Assembly (NCBI GenBank): GCA_028694645.1
Contig: JAQVKM010000003.1
Location: 127,297 to 191,296 of the forward strand
Direction of reading: 5' to 3'
Source of the DNA: Bacilli bacterium
GTDB lineage: Bacteria > Bacillota_I > Bacilli_A > RF39 > UBA660
Length of the DNA stretch: 64,000 bases
The notes below the pieces were generated by a model. That model was given only the letters and a program-made list of their open reading frames with translations. It ran no database searches and was not told the DNA's origin. Each line of letters begins with the position of its first letter. Positions within the stretch are counted from its first letter, which is position 1. Made by a program: the position numbers and the translations under genes. Shown piece by piece: positions 9,756 through 20,354 of this stretch.

Positions 9756-11387
9756 CTATCTTATTATTTCATCATATAATTCTTTATAACTGCTATAAAA
9801 ATTTTCTGCTATTTCTTTTGTTCTATTTCTTATTACTTGAACATAATTAGATTCATTTATACCAGTTTCTAAAAACATTTTAATAAAAGTCTGTGGAATT
9901 CTATCTGCCCTATATTTTTCCAATTTTACTGATACATTTGCATCGGAATAAGGGTCAACTGAAACTGGAATACAATTTCCTAATGAATACCTTAACTCTT
10001 CTGTTCCTGATGCATTTAAAAAATGTTCCAGCTTATAATCTTTAGTGAAATTACTATAAGCTGCCTGTATTATTAACCTTGGAATTGTCAATTTTTTTTC
10101 AACTTTTATATTTTCTATTAGTTCTATCATAGATTGACCATCATTTTCAAATGTTAGCAAGCCTTCTACAAATTCCTTAACTATTTCCTTTTTAAAACCT
10201 TCTTTATAAAATCTTCTGGCAACCTTTTTAAAGTTATCTCCATATTTAGAAGGACTAATATTTTTAACTGACATTATAAGCTGATTCATATATATAAATG
10301 TAAGAAATTTATTTATGTAATTAAAATTATTAATAAATTTTCTCTTAGTTGATGCATTATTGAAATATAATAAACTTGATAGAACTATATCAAATTGTTT
10401 AAATTTTATTTTATGATAAGCCTTTATCAAAGTTTCTAAAGTTTCAAATGAATATGCATCACTAGAAATGTGTTCTTCGACGTTTTCAAGATTATGTTTG
10501 AATATTGCAGAGCAACTCAAACAAAATGGACATATTTCAGTTTCGTCTTTAGTAAATTTTTTATAAAATAAATTTGTTTTTTCAGCATTGTTTAAATTTT
10601 CTAATAAAATATCAAGTCTTTTACTATCATTTTTTTTATCATAATTTATATCAAAAAATAAATCTACATATCTTTGATAATCTTTAGGGTTAAAAAGTTG
10701 AAGCATGTCATACCACTCTTCCTTAACTTTTACACTTAACCCATGGTCTGATGATACATACTTTAAAACTTGGCTTTTAAGAACCTCTATATCCTCTAAT
10801 TGTTTGCCCTTTGTGTTTAAATTTACAAATATATTGTGTGGTTCATATCCGTCTTTACTAAAAAATATCTCAACTATTTTTAAACTTAGTAAATTGTCAT
10901 AAAATTCATCAATATTATTAACTAATTTTTCTATTACAGTTTTTAAAATTCTATAAGTTTTTACCTCTGGCTTGTTTTTTAGAGGATTTGGAATCTTATT
11001 ATCATAAACATGTTTTAGTATTGAACTATCACTTGCAGGAGTTCTTTCTTCTATCTTTAGTATTTCACCATTTTTAAGTTCAATATCTTTTTCAATATCA
11101 ACATCAAACTCATTTTTCAGGCAGCAAAGAATTAAAAACAAACTAATCATTCTTTGTTGACCATCTATTATGTCTACCTCTTTTTCACTATAAGCAGTGG
11201 TCATTATATTTCCAATATAATATTTATTATTTTCATTTACATCAGTTATAAAAACTTCAACATTTTTTTTATCCCAGGCATAACTTCTTTGATATATAGG
11301 AATTCGTAATGTTTGATATTTTGAAAAATAATCTTTAATTTCATAATCTTTTGCTAATAATAATTCATCAACAACAACTTCATTCAT
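9756..11387 (-). CDS. DUF262 (GmrSD/ParB-like) protein
   Basis: RIPIYQRSYAW, DIIDGQQRMISLFLIL; C-terminal LEHFL...SLGNCIPVS resembles a degenerate DUF1524/HNH core. Confidence 0.85.
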   Translation of the reverse strand: MNEVVVDELLLAKDYEIKDYFSKYQTLRIPIYQRSYAWDKKNVEVFITDVNENNKYYIGNIMTTAYSEKEVDIIDGQQRMISLFLILCCLKNEFDVDIEKDIELKNGEILKIEERTPASDSSILKHVYDNKIPNPLKNKPEVKTYRILKTVIEKLVNNIDEFYDNLLSLKIVEIFFSKDGYEPHNIFVNLNTKGKQLEDIEVLKSQVLKYVSSDHGLSVKVKEEWYDMLQLFNPKDYQRYVDLFFDINYDKKNDSKRLDILLENLNNAEKTNLFYKKFTKDETEICPFCLSCSAIFKHNLENVEEHISSDAYSFETLETLIKAYHKIKFKQFDIVLSSLLYFNNASTKRKFINNFNYINKFLTFIYMNQLIMSVKNISPSKYGDNFKKVARRFYKEGFKKEIVKEFVEGLLTFENDGQSMIELIENIKVEKKLTIPRLIIQAAYSNFTKDYKLEHFLNASGTEELRYSLGNCIPVSVDPYSDANVSVKLEKYRADRIPQTFIKMFLETGINESNYVQVIRNRTKEIAENFYSSYKELYDEIIR

Positions 11388-11403
11388 ATAACTAACATCT
11401 CCT

Positions 11404-12720
11404 TTAAAATTTCTTAAATATAAAATCTTTACTTATCATAAAACATACTTTTGTAGTATCCTTTTTAAATAAATTAAGATATGCATCATCACCTTTAATA
11501 CCCTTAGGTGCTACTTCTAATATTTGACCACTAAAGCTATTAGGATATGGTAATTTAGTAATATCTTTATTATCTATTGCTTGTTTAACCATATTATAAG
11601 TTCTTCCAAATACATCTATATCATCTGAATTAAATGTTATTTTTTTTATATCCTTTAATTTTCTAAAACCATTCTTTATTTTTGAACTTCCTTCATAACA
11701 TAAAACTATTATAGTTACTTCTTCAAAATAAGTTTTCCACCAAGAAGCTTCCCATTCATCTTTAAAATCACTTAAAGTTAAATTTCTAAATGACATTCTT
11801 TCTAATGGATAATCATTATTATCAACTGGTAAATTTTTAATAATGTAATTTGTTTTTCTAAATAAATCATTCTTTTCAGGTAACTCTTTATCTTTACCAA
11901 TTGCTTTATCAGAAATCATTTTACTTAAATTTTTAGGAATGTCATTTTTATATTCAATTCCACTTAATGCAAAATATATATCTATTTGAGTTTTTCCAAT
12001 AAATTTCTTAACTTGTGCATAAACATATTCATCAATTGTTTTATATTCTAATTTATCCACAGTAAAAGTTAAATCTAAACTTCTTAAGATACCTGTCATA
12101 TATGAATTCTTTAATGAAAACGCTCTAGGTTTTGCAGGTATGTTTGAAAAAGGTTGTTTTGTCTTATCATCACTTGTAGCACCTTTAGTACAAGCTCCTA
12201 GATAAGAAGTATCTCCTTCTGATAATAAATGTGCATAACCTTCTAATACTTTTTCTTTTATGATTTCAAAATCATTTTTTATAACTATTTCATCACCGGA
12301 CATATCATATAATTGATAATCAGTAATAACAAAATCACTCATATCTTTTTCTTTATCATATTCATACCAAATTATTAATATCTTTTTATTTTTAAATAGT
12401 AACTTACTATAATTAAATTCTTCATTAACAATTGAATTATAATCTATTTTACTTAAAACTAATCTTTCCTTTGCGGAAATTGTACCATTCTTATTTTTTA
12501 CATAACCTGATACTTTTAACTCTACACCTAAATCATTAAAATCAGCTTCTGCTTTATTGTTATTTGGGTAACCATAAAATCCCGTCTCTATTATTTTACC
12601 AAAATTACCTTTATCTTTTTTGTTTTTTTCTAATAAATTATCTTTGTCTAATTCTCTAAATGTTTTTCCTTTGATGTTCTCTGTATATTTTAATAATTCA
12701 TCTATTGTTTTAAAATCCAC
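11404..12720 (-). CDS. Sau3AI/MutH-family restriction endonuclease
   Basis: GNFGKIIETGFYGYPNNNKAEADFNDLGVELKVSGY matches the MutH/Sau3AI D...ExK catalytic region. GTG start at 12720 with RBS GAGGAGGAG is preferred over the ORF-track start at 12807. Confidence 0.85.
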   Translation of the reverse strand: MDFKTIDELLKYTENIKGKTFRELDKDNLLEKNKKDKGNFGKIIETGFYGYPNNNKAEADFNDLGVELKVSGYVKNKNGTISAKERLVLSKIDYNSIVNEEFNYSKLLFKNKKILIIWYEYDKEKDMSDFVITDYQLYDMSGDEIVIKNDFEIIKEKVLEGYAHLLSEGDTSYLGACTKGATSDDKTKQPFSNIPAKPRAFSLKNSYMTGILRSLDLTFTVDKLEYKTIDEYVYAQVKKFIGKTQIDIYFALSGIEYKNDIPKNLSKMISDKAIGKDKELPEKNDLFRKTNYIIKNLPVDNNDYPLERMSFRNLTLSDFKDEWEASWWKTYFEEVTIIVLCYEGSSKIKNGFRKLKDIKKITFNSDDIDVFGRTYNMVKQAIDNKDITKLPYPNSFSGQILEVAPKGIKGDDAYLNLFKKDTTKVCFMISKDFIFKKF

Positions 12721-12857
12721 TGAACTCCTCCTCAAGAAAATTTTAAAAATTTGCTTCTTGATCTTTACAACTATATATAGTATAATATATAATAGATATA
12801 TAAACAAGAATATAAATCGAATATTGTCGAATTTATAAACTTCAGGAGGTAGAACAT

Positions 12858-14111
12858 ATGGAAAAAACAGTAGTAGAATTATTTGCCGGAGTTGGTGGAT
12901 TTAGATGCGGATTAAATAAAGTGAAATTAATTGATGATAAAGTAAAAGAATCAGGAGACTGGAAATTTGTATGGGCTAACCAATGGGAACCTTCTACAAA
13001 AGTACAACATGCATTTGATTGTTATTCACAAAGATTCGGAAATGAAGAAATAAGTAATTTAGATATTACTCAAGTAAATAAAAAAGATATTCCAAATCAT
13101 ACTTTATTAGTTGGTGGATTTCCATGTCAAGATTATTCTGTTGCTAGAACACTGTCTACCGAAAAAGGTATTGAAGGTAAAAAAGGTGTTTTATGGTGGG
13201 AAATTGCTGATATATTAAAAACTAAAAAATCACCTTTTGTACTATTAGAAAATGTTGATAGATTACTTATCTCACCTTCTAAACAAAGAGGTAGAGATTT
13301 TGGTATTATGTTAAGAACATTTGCAGATAATGGTTACGCAGTTGAATGGAGAGTAATTAATGCAGGAGAATATGGTTTTGTTCAAAGAAGACGAAGAACA
13401 TATATCTTTGCATATCACAAATCAACTAACTATTTTAAAACAATGTCTAAAAAAGAACTTAACTCTATAATTTTAAAAGAAGGAATCTTTGGTAAAAAGT
13501 TCCCTGTAGAAAAAGATATAGTAAAAATATCAAATTACGATATATCTAAAAATAGTTATAAGGACTTAGTAGAAGTTTCAAATACTTTTAAAGGAGAATT
13601 TTATAATTCTGGATACATGATAGATTATAATGTAACTTCAATTAAATCAGAAAGTAAGAAAGAAAAAATTTCTACACTAAGATCAATAATTGAAAAAAAT
13701 ACAGTAGATTCCAAATTCTTTGTAAAAGGAGAATCAGAAGAAAAATGGAAATATCTAAAAGGTTCTAAAAAAATACAAAGATATAAACCTAATGGTGATC
13801 CATACTTCTATTGTGAAGGTAATATGGACTTTCCAGATTCTTTAGATAAACCAGCTAGAACAATGTTAACTAGTGAAAGTAGTATTAATAGAAGTAGTCA
13901 TATTATTAAAGATCCTTATGAAGGATTATTAAGAATAATAACACCTATTGAAGCCGAAAGAATAAATGGCTTTCCAGATAATTGGACTAATACAGGTATG
14001 CCCGATAAAAGAAGATATTTCATGATGGGCAATGCCTTAGTTGTTGGAGTAATTGAAAGATTAGGAAAAGAAATAAGCAAAATAATTGATGAAGAAAAAA
14101 GCACTATATAG
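12858..14111 (+). CDS. C5-cytosine DNA methyltransferase
   Basis: ELFAGVGGFRCGL, GGFPCQDYSVA and LLENVDRLL motifs; divergent from the endonuclease; RBS AGGAGG. Confidence 0.95.
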   Translation: MEKTVVELFAGVGGFRCGLNKVKLIDDKVKESGDWKFVWANQWEPSTKVQHAFDCYSQRFGNEEISNLDITQVNKKDIPNHTLLVGGFPCQDYSVARTLSTEKGIEGKKGVLWWEIADILKTKKSPFVLLENVDRLLISPSKQRGRDFGIMLRTFADNGYAVEWRVINAGEYGFVQRRRRTYIFAYHKSTNYFKTMSKKELNSIILKEGIFGKKFPVEKDIVKISNYDISKNSYKDLVEVSNTFKGEFYNSGYMIDYNVTSIKSESKKEKISTLRSIIEKNTVDSKFFVKGESEEKWKYLKGSKKIQRYKPNGDPYFYCEGNMDFPDSLDKPARTMLTSESSINRSSHIIKDPYEGLLRIITPIEAERINGFPDNWTNTGMPDKRRYFMMGNALVVGVIERLGKEISKIIDEEKSTI

Positions 14112-14131
14112 TTTATATAGTGCTTTTTTTA
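14100..14131 (+). terminator. Rho-independent terminator
   Basis: AGCACTATATAGTTTATATAGTGCTTTTTTT. Confidence 0.8.
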
Positions 14132-14141
14132 GAGTTATATA

Positions 14142-15080
14142 TCAACATAATGCAGCATCAATTAAATTTTCTTGAAAGAAAATCCTACCATCTGCGGCAT
14201 TATATTTAATTTTCATATGTATAATTCCACATATATTTTCACTGCAATCATTTATCCTATAAACATAAGGAGTATTATGCAAATATGAATCCAATATTGG
14301 CTTTTCTGGTAACCCTTTTGATTTAAAATTTGTAACGGCACATCTTGTATTTTTTCCAATATTTATTTTATCAAAAATATTTAATGAATGACTTGAACCA
14401 TGATGTGGAATTTTTAAATAATGAATATATCCTAATTCACTCATTTTATTAATAGAATTTTTCATTATATCACTGGAGAAAAACATATGGAATTCTCCTA
14501 AATTTATATCCAATGATATTGCGTAATCATTTTGTTGTATATTTTTTAAATTTCTATCTATATTACATGCTGTTATCGAAGAAAAAGGTGTTTTCGTATA
14601 TATTGAAAAAAGAACATCATTGTCATCATAGCTATGAATCTCATCCAGTATACACATTTCTGGCTCTGTTATTTTTTTAATTGTTCCATTTTTTTTCTTA
14701 TTATTTCTACAAATATTTGAAACTTTTTTTCTAACAATTTTACTCCTTGTTTTAAGAGCTTTTGGCTCATCCGTATCAGGTATTAATGTTGTTGTACATG
14801 GTGTTGTAAATTCATCTAATATTTTCTCTATACCTTTTAAATGATCATCATGATAATGTGAAATACATATCAAATTCAATTTTTTTTTCTTTTCTCTCAA
14901 AATTTTTGAAACTGTTTCATCTCCATTATCATATAAATCAATTAAAATATTATAATTGAATTTTCCATCATTTGACTCTATCAATATCAAATTACTTTCA
15001 CCTTTACAAGTATAACCAATTGTATATATATCAATAATAAATTGTGGTTTTTCATTACTATGAAAATATTTCTGCATCAT
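14142..15080 (-). CDS. MBL-fold metallo-hydrolase (ComEC-like catalytic domain)
   Basis: SHYHDDH zinc motif, FFSSD, KIPHHGSSHS; no transmembrane competence domain in the ORF. Confidence 0.85.
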   Translation of the reverse strand: MMQKYFHSNEKPQFIIDIYTIGYTCKGESNLILIESNDGKFNYNILIDLYDNGDETVSKILREKKKKLNLICISHYHDDHLKGIEKILDEFTTPCTTTLIPDTDEPKALKTRSKIVRKKVSNICRNNKKKNGTIKKITEPEMCILDEIHSYDDNDVLFSIYTKTPFSSITACNIDRNLKNIQQNDYAISLDINLGEFHMFFSSDIMKNSINKMSELGYIHYLKIPHHGSSHSLNIFDKINIGKNTRCAVTNFKSKGLPEKPILDSYLHNTPYVYRINDCSENICGIIHMKIKYNAADGRIFFQENLIDAALC

Positions 15081-15258
15081 CGTCTATTTCTAATGTCTTG
15101 TTTTCTTTTATATCTTTACTATCTTTTAAGTCTGGAGTATCATTAACATAATTTGGAGTATATTTAATATTATCTGCAATATTATATTTGATTTCCTCAG
15201 CACTTTCTTCAATATATACCACTTCATAATTATTTATGTAATTATTTTCTATAACCAT
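15058..15258 (-). CDS. Small acidic hypothetical protein (about 66 aa)
   Basis: Overlaps both neighbours; RBS AAGAGGTG ahead of ATG 15258. Confidence 0.55.
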   Translation of the reverse strand: MVIENNYINNYEVVYIEESAEEIKYNIADNIKYTPNYVNDTPDLKDSKDIKENKTLEIDDDAEIFS

Positions 15259-16108
15259 AATTGACACCTCTTAATATTCCCATTTTATTACTTTCTTCAT
15301 AGAATTCTTTGGAATCATTAATTTGTAAAAGTTTTAACATTTCATCAGTCAGTAAATTCATATATATTTTGAAAGTCTCTTTTTTTAATTGTTCAATAAC
15401 GCTTTTTATATCACTTATTTTTTCAAATCTACTCTCTGTTCTACAATAATAATCAATATCAATCATACTTCTATATACATCATTCGCAGTATTTTCAATC
15501 ATCATTTTTCCATCATCAACCAAAAGTGTTAAATTATATCCATCTCTGCCAAACAATGGTGTATAAACTGTCTGAAATCTTTGACAGCTTTCCTCACTAA
15601 TCTCAAAAATAAACTTATCTTTTATTACTTTTTTTACATTTTTCAAATCATGATTCATGAAAATATTATTTATTTTTCTTAACCCTATTCTCTTGATTTT
15701 TAAGTTGTCTGAACCCGAAGTAACAATTTCTAACAGTTCTAAATATTTTTTTATATCTACTGAGCTTCCTTCATAATCATTAAATCCTTTTCGTTCAAAT
15801 ATGAAAAAATTTTCGTTTAAAATAAACCTGCTACTACTATCAATTGTACTAAACTCATGACTATTTACTTCAGTTACTTTTTGGCTTATAAAATCCTGAG
15901 TGACCAACTTTTGAGGATCAGATATATCTAACTTGATTCCATAATTATTTATTTTTTTATATTTATAATTTTCAGAAGAAAGAAGGTTTTCACTGAACTT
16001 TTCAATAATTTTTTCTATATCAATCTTGAAAAAATCAGTCCTAAGTATAACATTTATCAATGTGTTATTATTTTTTAGGTCGTCACTTTCAACTACGTTT
16101 TTACTCAT
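15242..16108 (-). CDS. TIGR04255-like family protein
   Basis: SSRFILNENFFIFERKGFNDYEGSSVDIKKYLELLEIV...IKRIGLRKINNIF resembles the TIGR04255 pattern; by eye only. Confidence 0.55.
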   Translation of the reverse strand: MSKNVVESDDLKNNNTLINVILRTDFFKIDIEKIIEKFSENLLSSENYKYKKINNYGIKLDISDPQKLVTQDFISQKVTEVNSHEFSTIDSSSRFILNENFFIFERKGFNDYEGSSVDIKKYLELLEIVTSGSDNLKIKRIGLRKINNIFMNHDLKNVKKVIKDKFIFEISEESCQRFQTVYTPLFGRDGYNLTLLVDDGKMMIENTANDVYRSMIDIDYYCRTESRFEKISDIKSVIEQLKKETFKIYMNLLTDEMLKLLQINDSKEFYEESNKMGILRGVNYGYRK

Positions 16109-16442
16109 CTTATCATCTCCATTTTAATTATACCACAAAATCTTTTTCTTATGTTTTAAATTTTGATTTTTTAAGATTACTATGTATACTTTTTTCATCA
16201 AAATAATAGCACACTATTTTGTTATTTTTTTAATCAGGATAACATGTATTACAACAACTTGCCAGTAGCAAGTTTAACCCTTATTTTATAAGGATTTTAA
16301 TTTTATATTTATGTATTACATTTTTGCTTTTGTATTACATTTGTATATACATAAATTTGTTGATATATAAAGGTTTTAAAAAACTGTATATACAAAAGAT
16401 ATACAATTTTTTAGTGTTTTTAAGCCTTTTTGTGCTATTAAA

Positions 16443-18179
<1,737 letters not shown>

Positions 18180-18244
18180 TTATTACCTTCTTTCTATTTT
18201 AGTTTAAATTGTGATATAATTTGGTTAGTTAAAGGAAGTGATTT

Positions 18245-19006
18245 ATGCATACACCTAAAATTAATTTTAGAGCTATGACTCTAGAAGAAAACACTGATAT
18301 TATTAAGTGGGCATATTTTGAAAACAATGATTCTTTAAATATTAATAAATTTGTTATAGAATATTTTCCGAAATTAAAAGATATTACTAGTGATTATTCT
18401 AAAGAGGATATATATAGTTTAATTGAAAAAGTTGTTGAGAATGATTACTATAAATATGAAACTAAAATCAATGATGAAGTTAAAAGATACAACTCTATTT
18501 GGGAAAAATATAATGATAAATATTTTATTGAAATAAGTGAATATTTAAAAGTTGAATGGCCTAAAGAAATTGATAATATTCAAGCTTCAGTTGGTCTTAT
18601 CCCAATTTTTCCTAGACACCTAGATACATTCAGTTTTGAAATATCTACAAATTTAACTGAAGAAAATTTAATTCATAATTGTGCTCACGAAACTTTGCAT
18701 TTCATATGGTTTGAAAAGTGGAAAAAATTATATCCTGAGTGTACAAGAAGAGAATATGATTCACCATACACTCCATGGAAATATAGTGAAATGGTTACTG
18801 ATCCTATTTTAAATAGTTCAAAAATAAATAACATACTAAATGTAAAAGCATATACTTATAAAAGTTTTTATGAACTTATGTATAAAGATGAAAGTGTAAT
18901 GTATAGATTAAAAGAAATATACAATCAAAATATTCCTATTGAAGAAAAAATAGTAAGCGGTTTTGACTATATTGATTTAGCTTTAAACAATGAAAAAACT
19001 AGATAG
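18245..19006 (+). CDS. Putative zinc metallopeptidase-like protein
   Basis: CAHETLHFIWFEKW contains an HExxH motif; otherwise unassigned. Confidence 0.55.
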   Translation: MHTPKINFRAMTLEENTDIIKWAYFENNDSLNINKFVIEYFPKLKDITSDYSKEDIYSLIEKVVENDYYKYETKINDEVKRYNSIWEKYNDKYFIEISEYLKVEWPKEIDNIQASVGLIPIFPRHLDTFSFEISTNLTEENLIHNCAHETLHFIWFEKWKKLYPECTRREYDSPYTPWKYSEMVTDPILNSSKINNILNVKAYTYKSFYELMYKDESVMYRLKEIYNQNIPIEEKIVSGFDYIDLALNNEKTR

Positions 19007-19012
19007 TAACTA

Positions 19013-19051
19013 AAAAATGAGATAGCTCAATATAGAGTTATCTCATTTTAC
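19013..19051 (+). terminator. Rho-independent terminator
   Basis: AAAATGAGATAGCTCAATATAGAGTTATCTCATTTTA hairpin. Confidence 0.75.
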
Positions 19052-19108
19052 TATATTATAACACTTGCAAAACCTTTATGGAGTGGAAAGATTGTGGCAA
19101 ATTTTTAA

Positions 19109-19177
19109 GGTCAATTGTGAACAAAATTGTCGGTTAATTGTTAACTAAATTGTAGGTCAATTGTGAACTACAATTTT
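19109..19177. repeat. Three 23-bp imperfect tandem repeats
   Basis: GGTCAATTGTGAACAAAATTGTC / GGTTAATTGTTAACTAAATTGTA / GGTCAATTGTGAACTACAATTTT. Confidence 0.9.
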
Positions 19178-19289
19178 TATTTTACCCTTATTTTATAAAG
19201 AAAAAACGAAATCCACGAAAATAAATTCTACCCATATATATGGGTAATGCAAATGCTAAAAATAAGTATGAAAAAACTCTAAAAAAAGT

Positions 19290-19637
19290 ATTGCTGGTTT
19301 TTTGTTATAATTTTGAAATCATTTGTTTGATCTCAAATAAATTAACTTTATTTGATAAATTATATAAGTAAAAACACTCGTTTTCCCTTATAAATGAACC
19401 ATAATAAAGAATTACTATAAATTTTTTTCCTTTCCTAAAAACTATCCTATGTGGTCTAAATAAAGATACATTAGTAGCATCTATCTCAAGTAGCTCTCCT
19501 TCTATAATTTCTAACTTAACTTCTTTATTTAGAACCATATTTTTAAATTTATCTTCAATTCTTTCTAATAATTGTACTTTTTTAGTTAAAATCTCCATAT
19601 TTCACCTCTTTTTTTATCCAAAATAAAAACCAGCAAT
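19290..19637. repeat. 13-bp perfect inverted repeats flanking a 97-aa ORF
   Basis: ATTGCTGGTTTTT (19290-19302) and AAAAACCAGCAAT (19625-19637). Confidence 0.75.
19305..19598 (-). CDS. Hypothetical protein (97 aa)
   Basis: ORF with AAAGAGGTG RBS upstream. Confidence 0.55.
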   Translation of the reverse strand: MEILTKKVQLLERIEDKFKNMVLNKEVKLEIIEGELLEIDATNVSLFRPHRIVFRKGKKFIVILYYGSFIRENECFYLYNLSNKVNLFEIKQMISKL

Positions 19638-19689
19638 TACCTTGTAATTACTGGCTAAACGAGGTGTTACCCCGTGACTCTAACAATAT

Positions 19690-19727
19690 GGCAGGGGTAG
19701 CAAGAATTGAACCCACATCATCTCTTT
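19690..19727 (-). pseudogene. tRNA-Trp-like 3'-end fragment (possible att scar)
   Basis: Minus strand GATGTGGGTTCAATTCTTGCTACCCCTGCCA resembles the T-arm, acceptor and CCA of a Bacilli tRNA-Trp; no matching 5' half next to it. Confidence 0.6.
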
Positions 19728-19781
19728 TAGATATTGAATTATTCTTTTATATTATTTTATTTATGATAAAAGATCTTTTTA

Positions 19782-20162
19782 TTAGTTAAATGTTCTGTAT
19801 AATTTTTTTATATATTGCCATTCTTGCTCTTTATTAGAACAATTATTTAGATACTTTAAATAACAATTTTTATAATAGTTGATAATATTTCTTTTATAAT
19901 TAAAACTATTATAATATGCTTTAGCTTCATCTTCATTTACTTTTCTAATTCCAAGTGTAGATGAATAGGTTACATTAATCTTTGATCTAGTAATAATTTC
20001 TTCTGCATAAAAGTCATCCCTAATAGCTATTATGTATTCTGGAATACTTTTTTTAGCAATCAATTTCTTTGTTTTTTTATTATGAGCATTATATCTCTTT
20101 TGTTCCGACATTAGCATCGTTATTAATGGACTTGTTGAATATAAAATTTGAATTCTTTTCAT
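19782..20162 (-). CDS. Hypothetical protein (126 aa)
   Basis: ORF only. Confidence 0.5.
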   Translation of the reverse strand: MKRIQILYSTSPLITMLMSEQKRYNAHNKKTKKLIAKKSIPEYIIAIRDDFYAEEIITRSKINVTYSSTLGIRKVNEDEAKAYYNSFNYKRNIINYYKNCYLKYLNNCSNKEQEWQYIKKLYRTFN

Positions 20163-20354
20163 TTTTCTTTTTAATAGATAAGGATAAGTGTTTTTTAAAA
20201 TATCCCGAAGTAATTATCCATTGAAAAAAACACCTTTATCAGTTATAGGAATTAAATAATATTTTATCACAATCTTCTCCTAGCTATAATTAAAATTAAT
20301 TTATTTTATTTATTAATTAATTTTAATTAAATTTTTTATTTTTTGTAAATTTTT

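Noticed and set aside
12819-12834. AATATTGTCGAATT shared with the recU upstream region (about 56467-56481, opposite strand), considered as a common regulatory site
   Set aside because: A 14-bp match is expected by chance many times between two positions of a 64-kb AT-rich window; no further flanking similarity.
14142-15080. Annotating the MBL protein as ComEC
   Set aside because: Lacks the transmembrane competence domain; only the MBL-fold catalytic motifs are supported.
19630-19655. GTAATTACTGG in the hairpin near the 97-aa ORF, shared with the palindrome of the 93-bp repeats
   Set aside because: Only 11 bp with no extended similarity; too weak to count as a third copy of the cassette.
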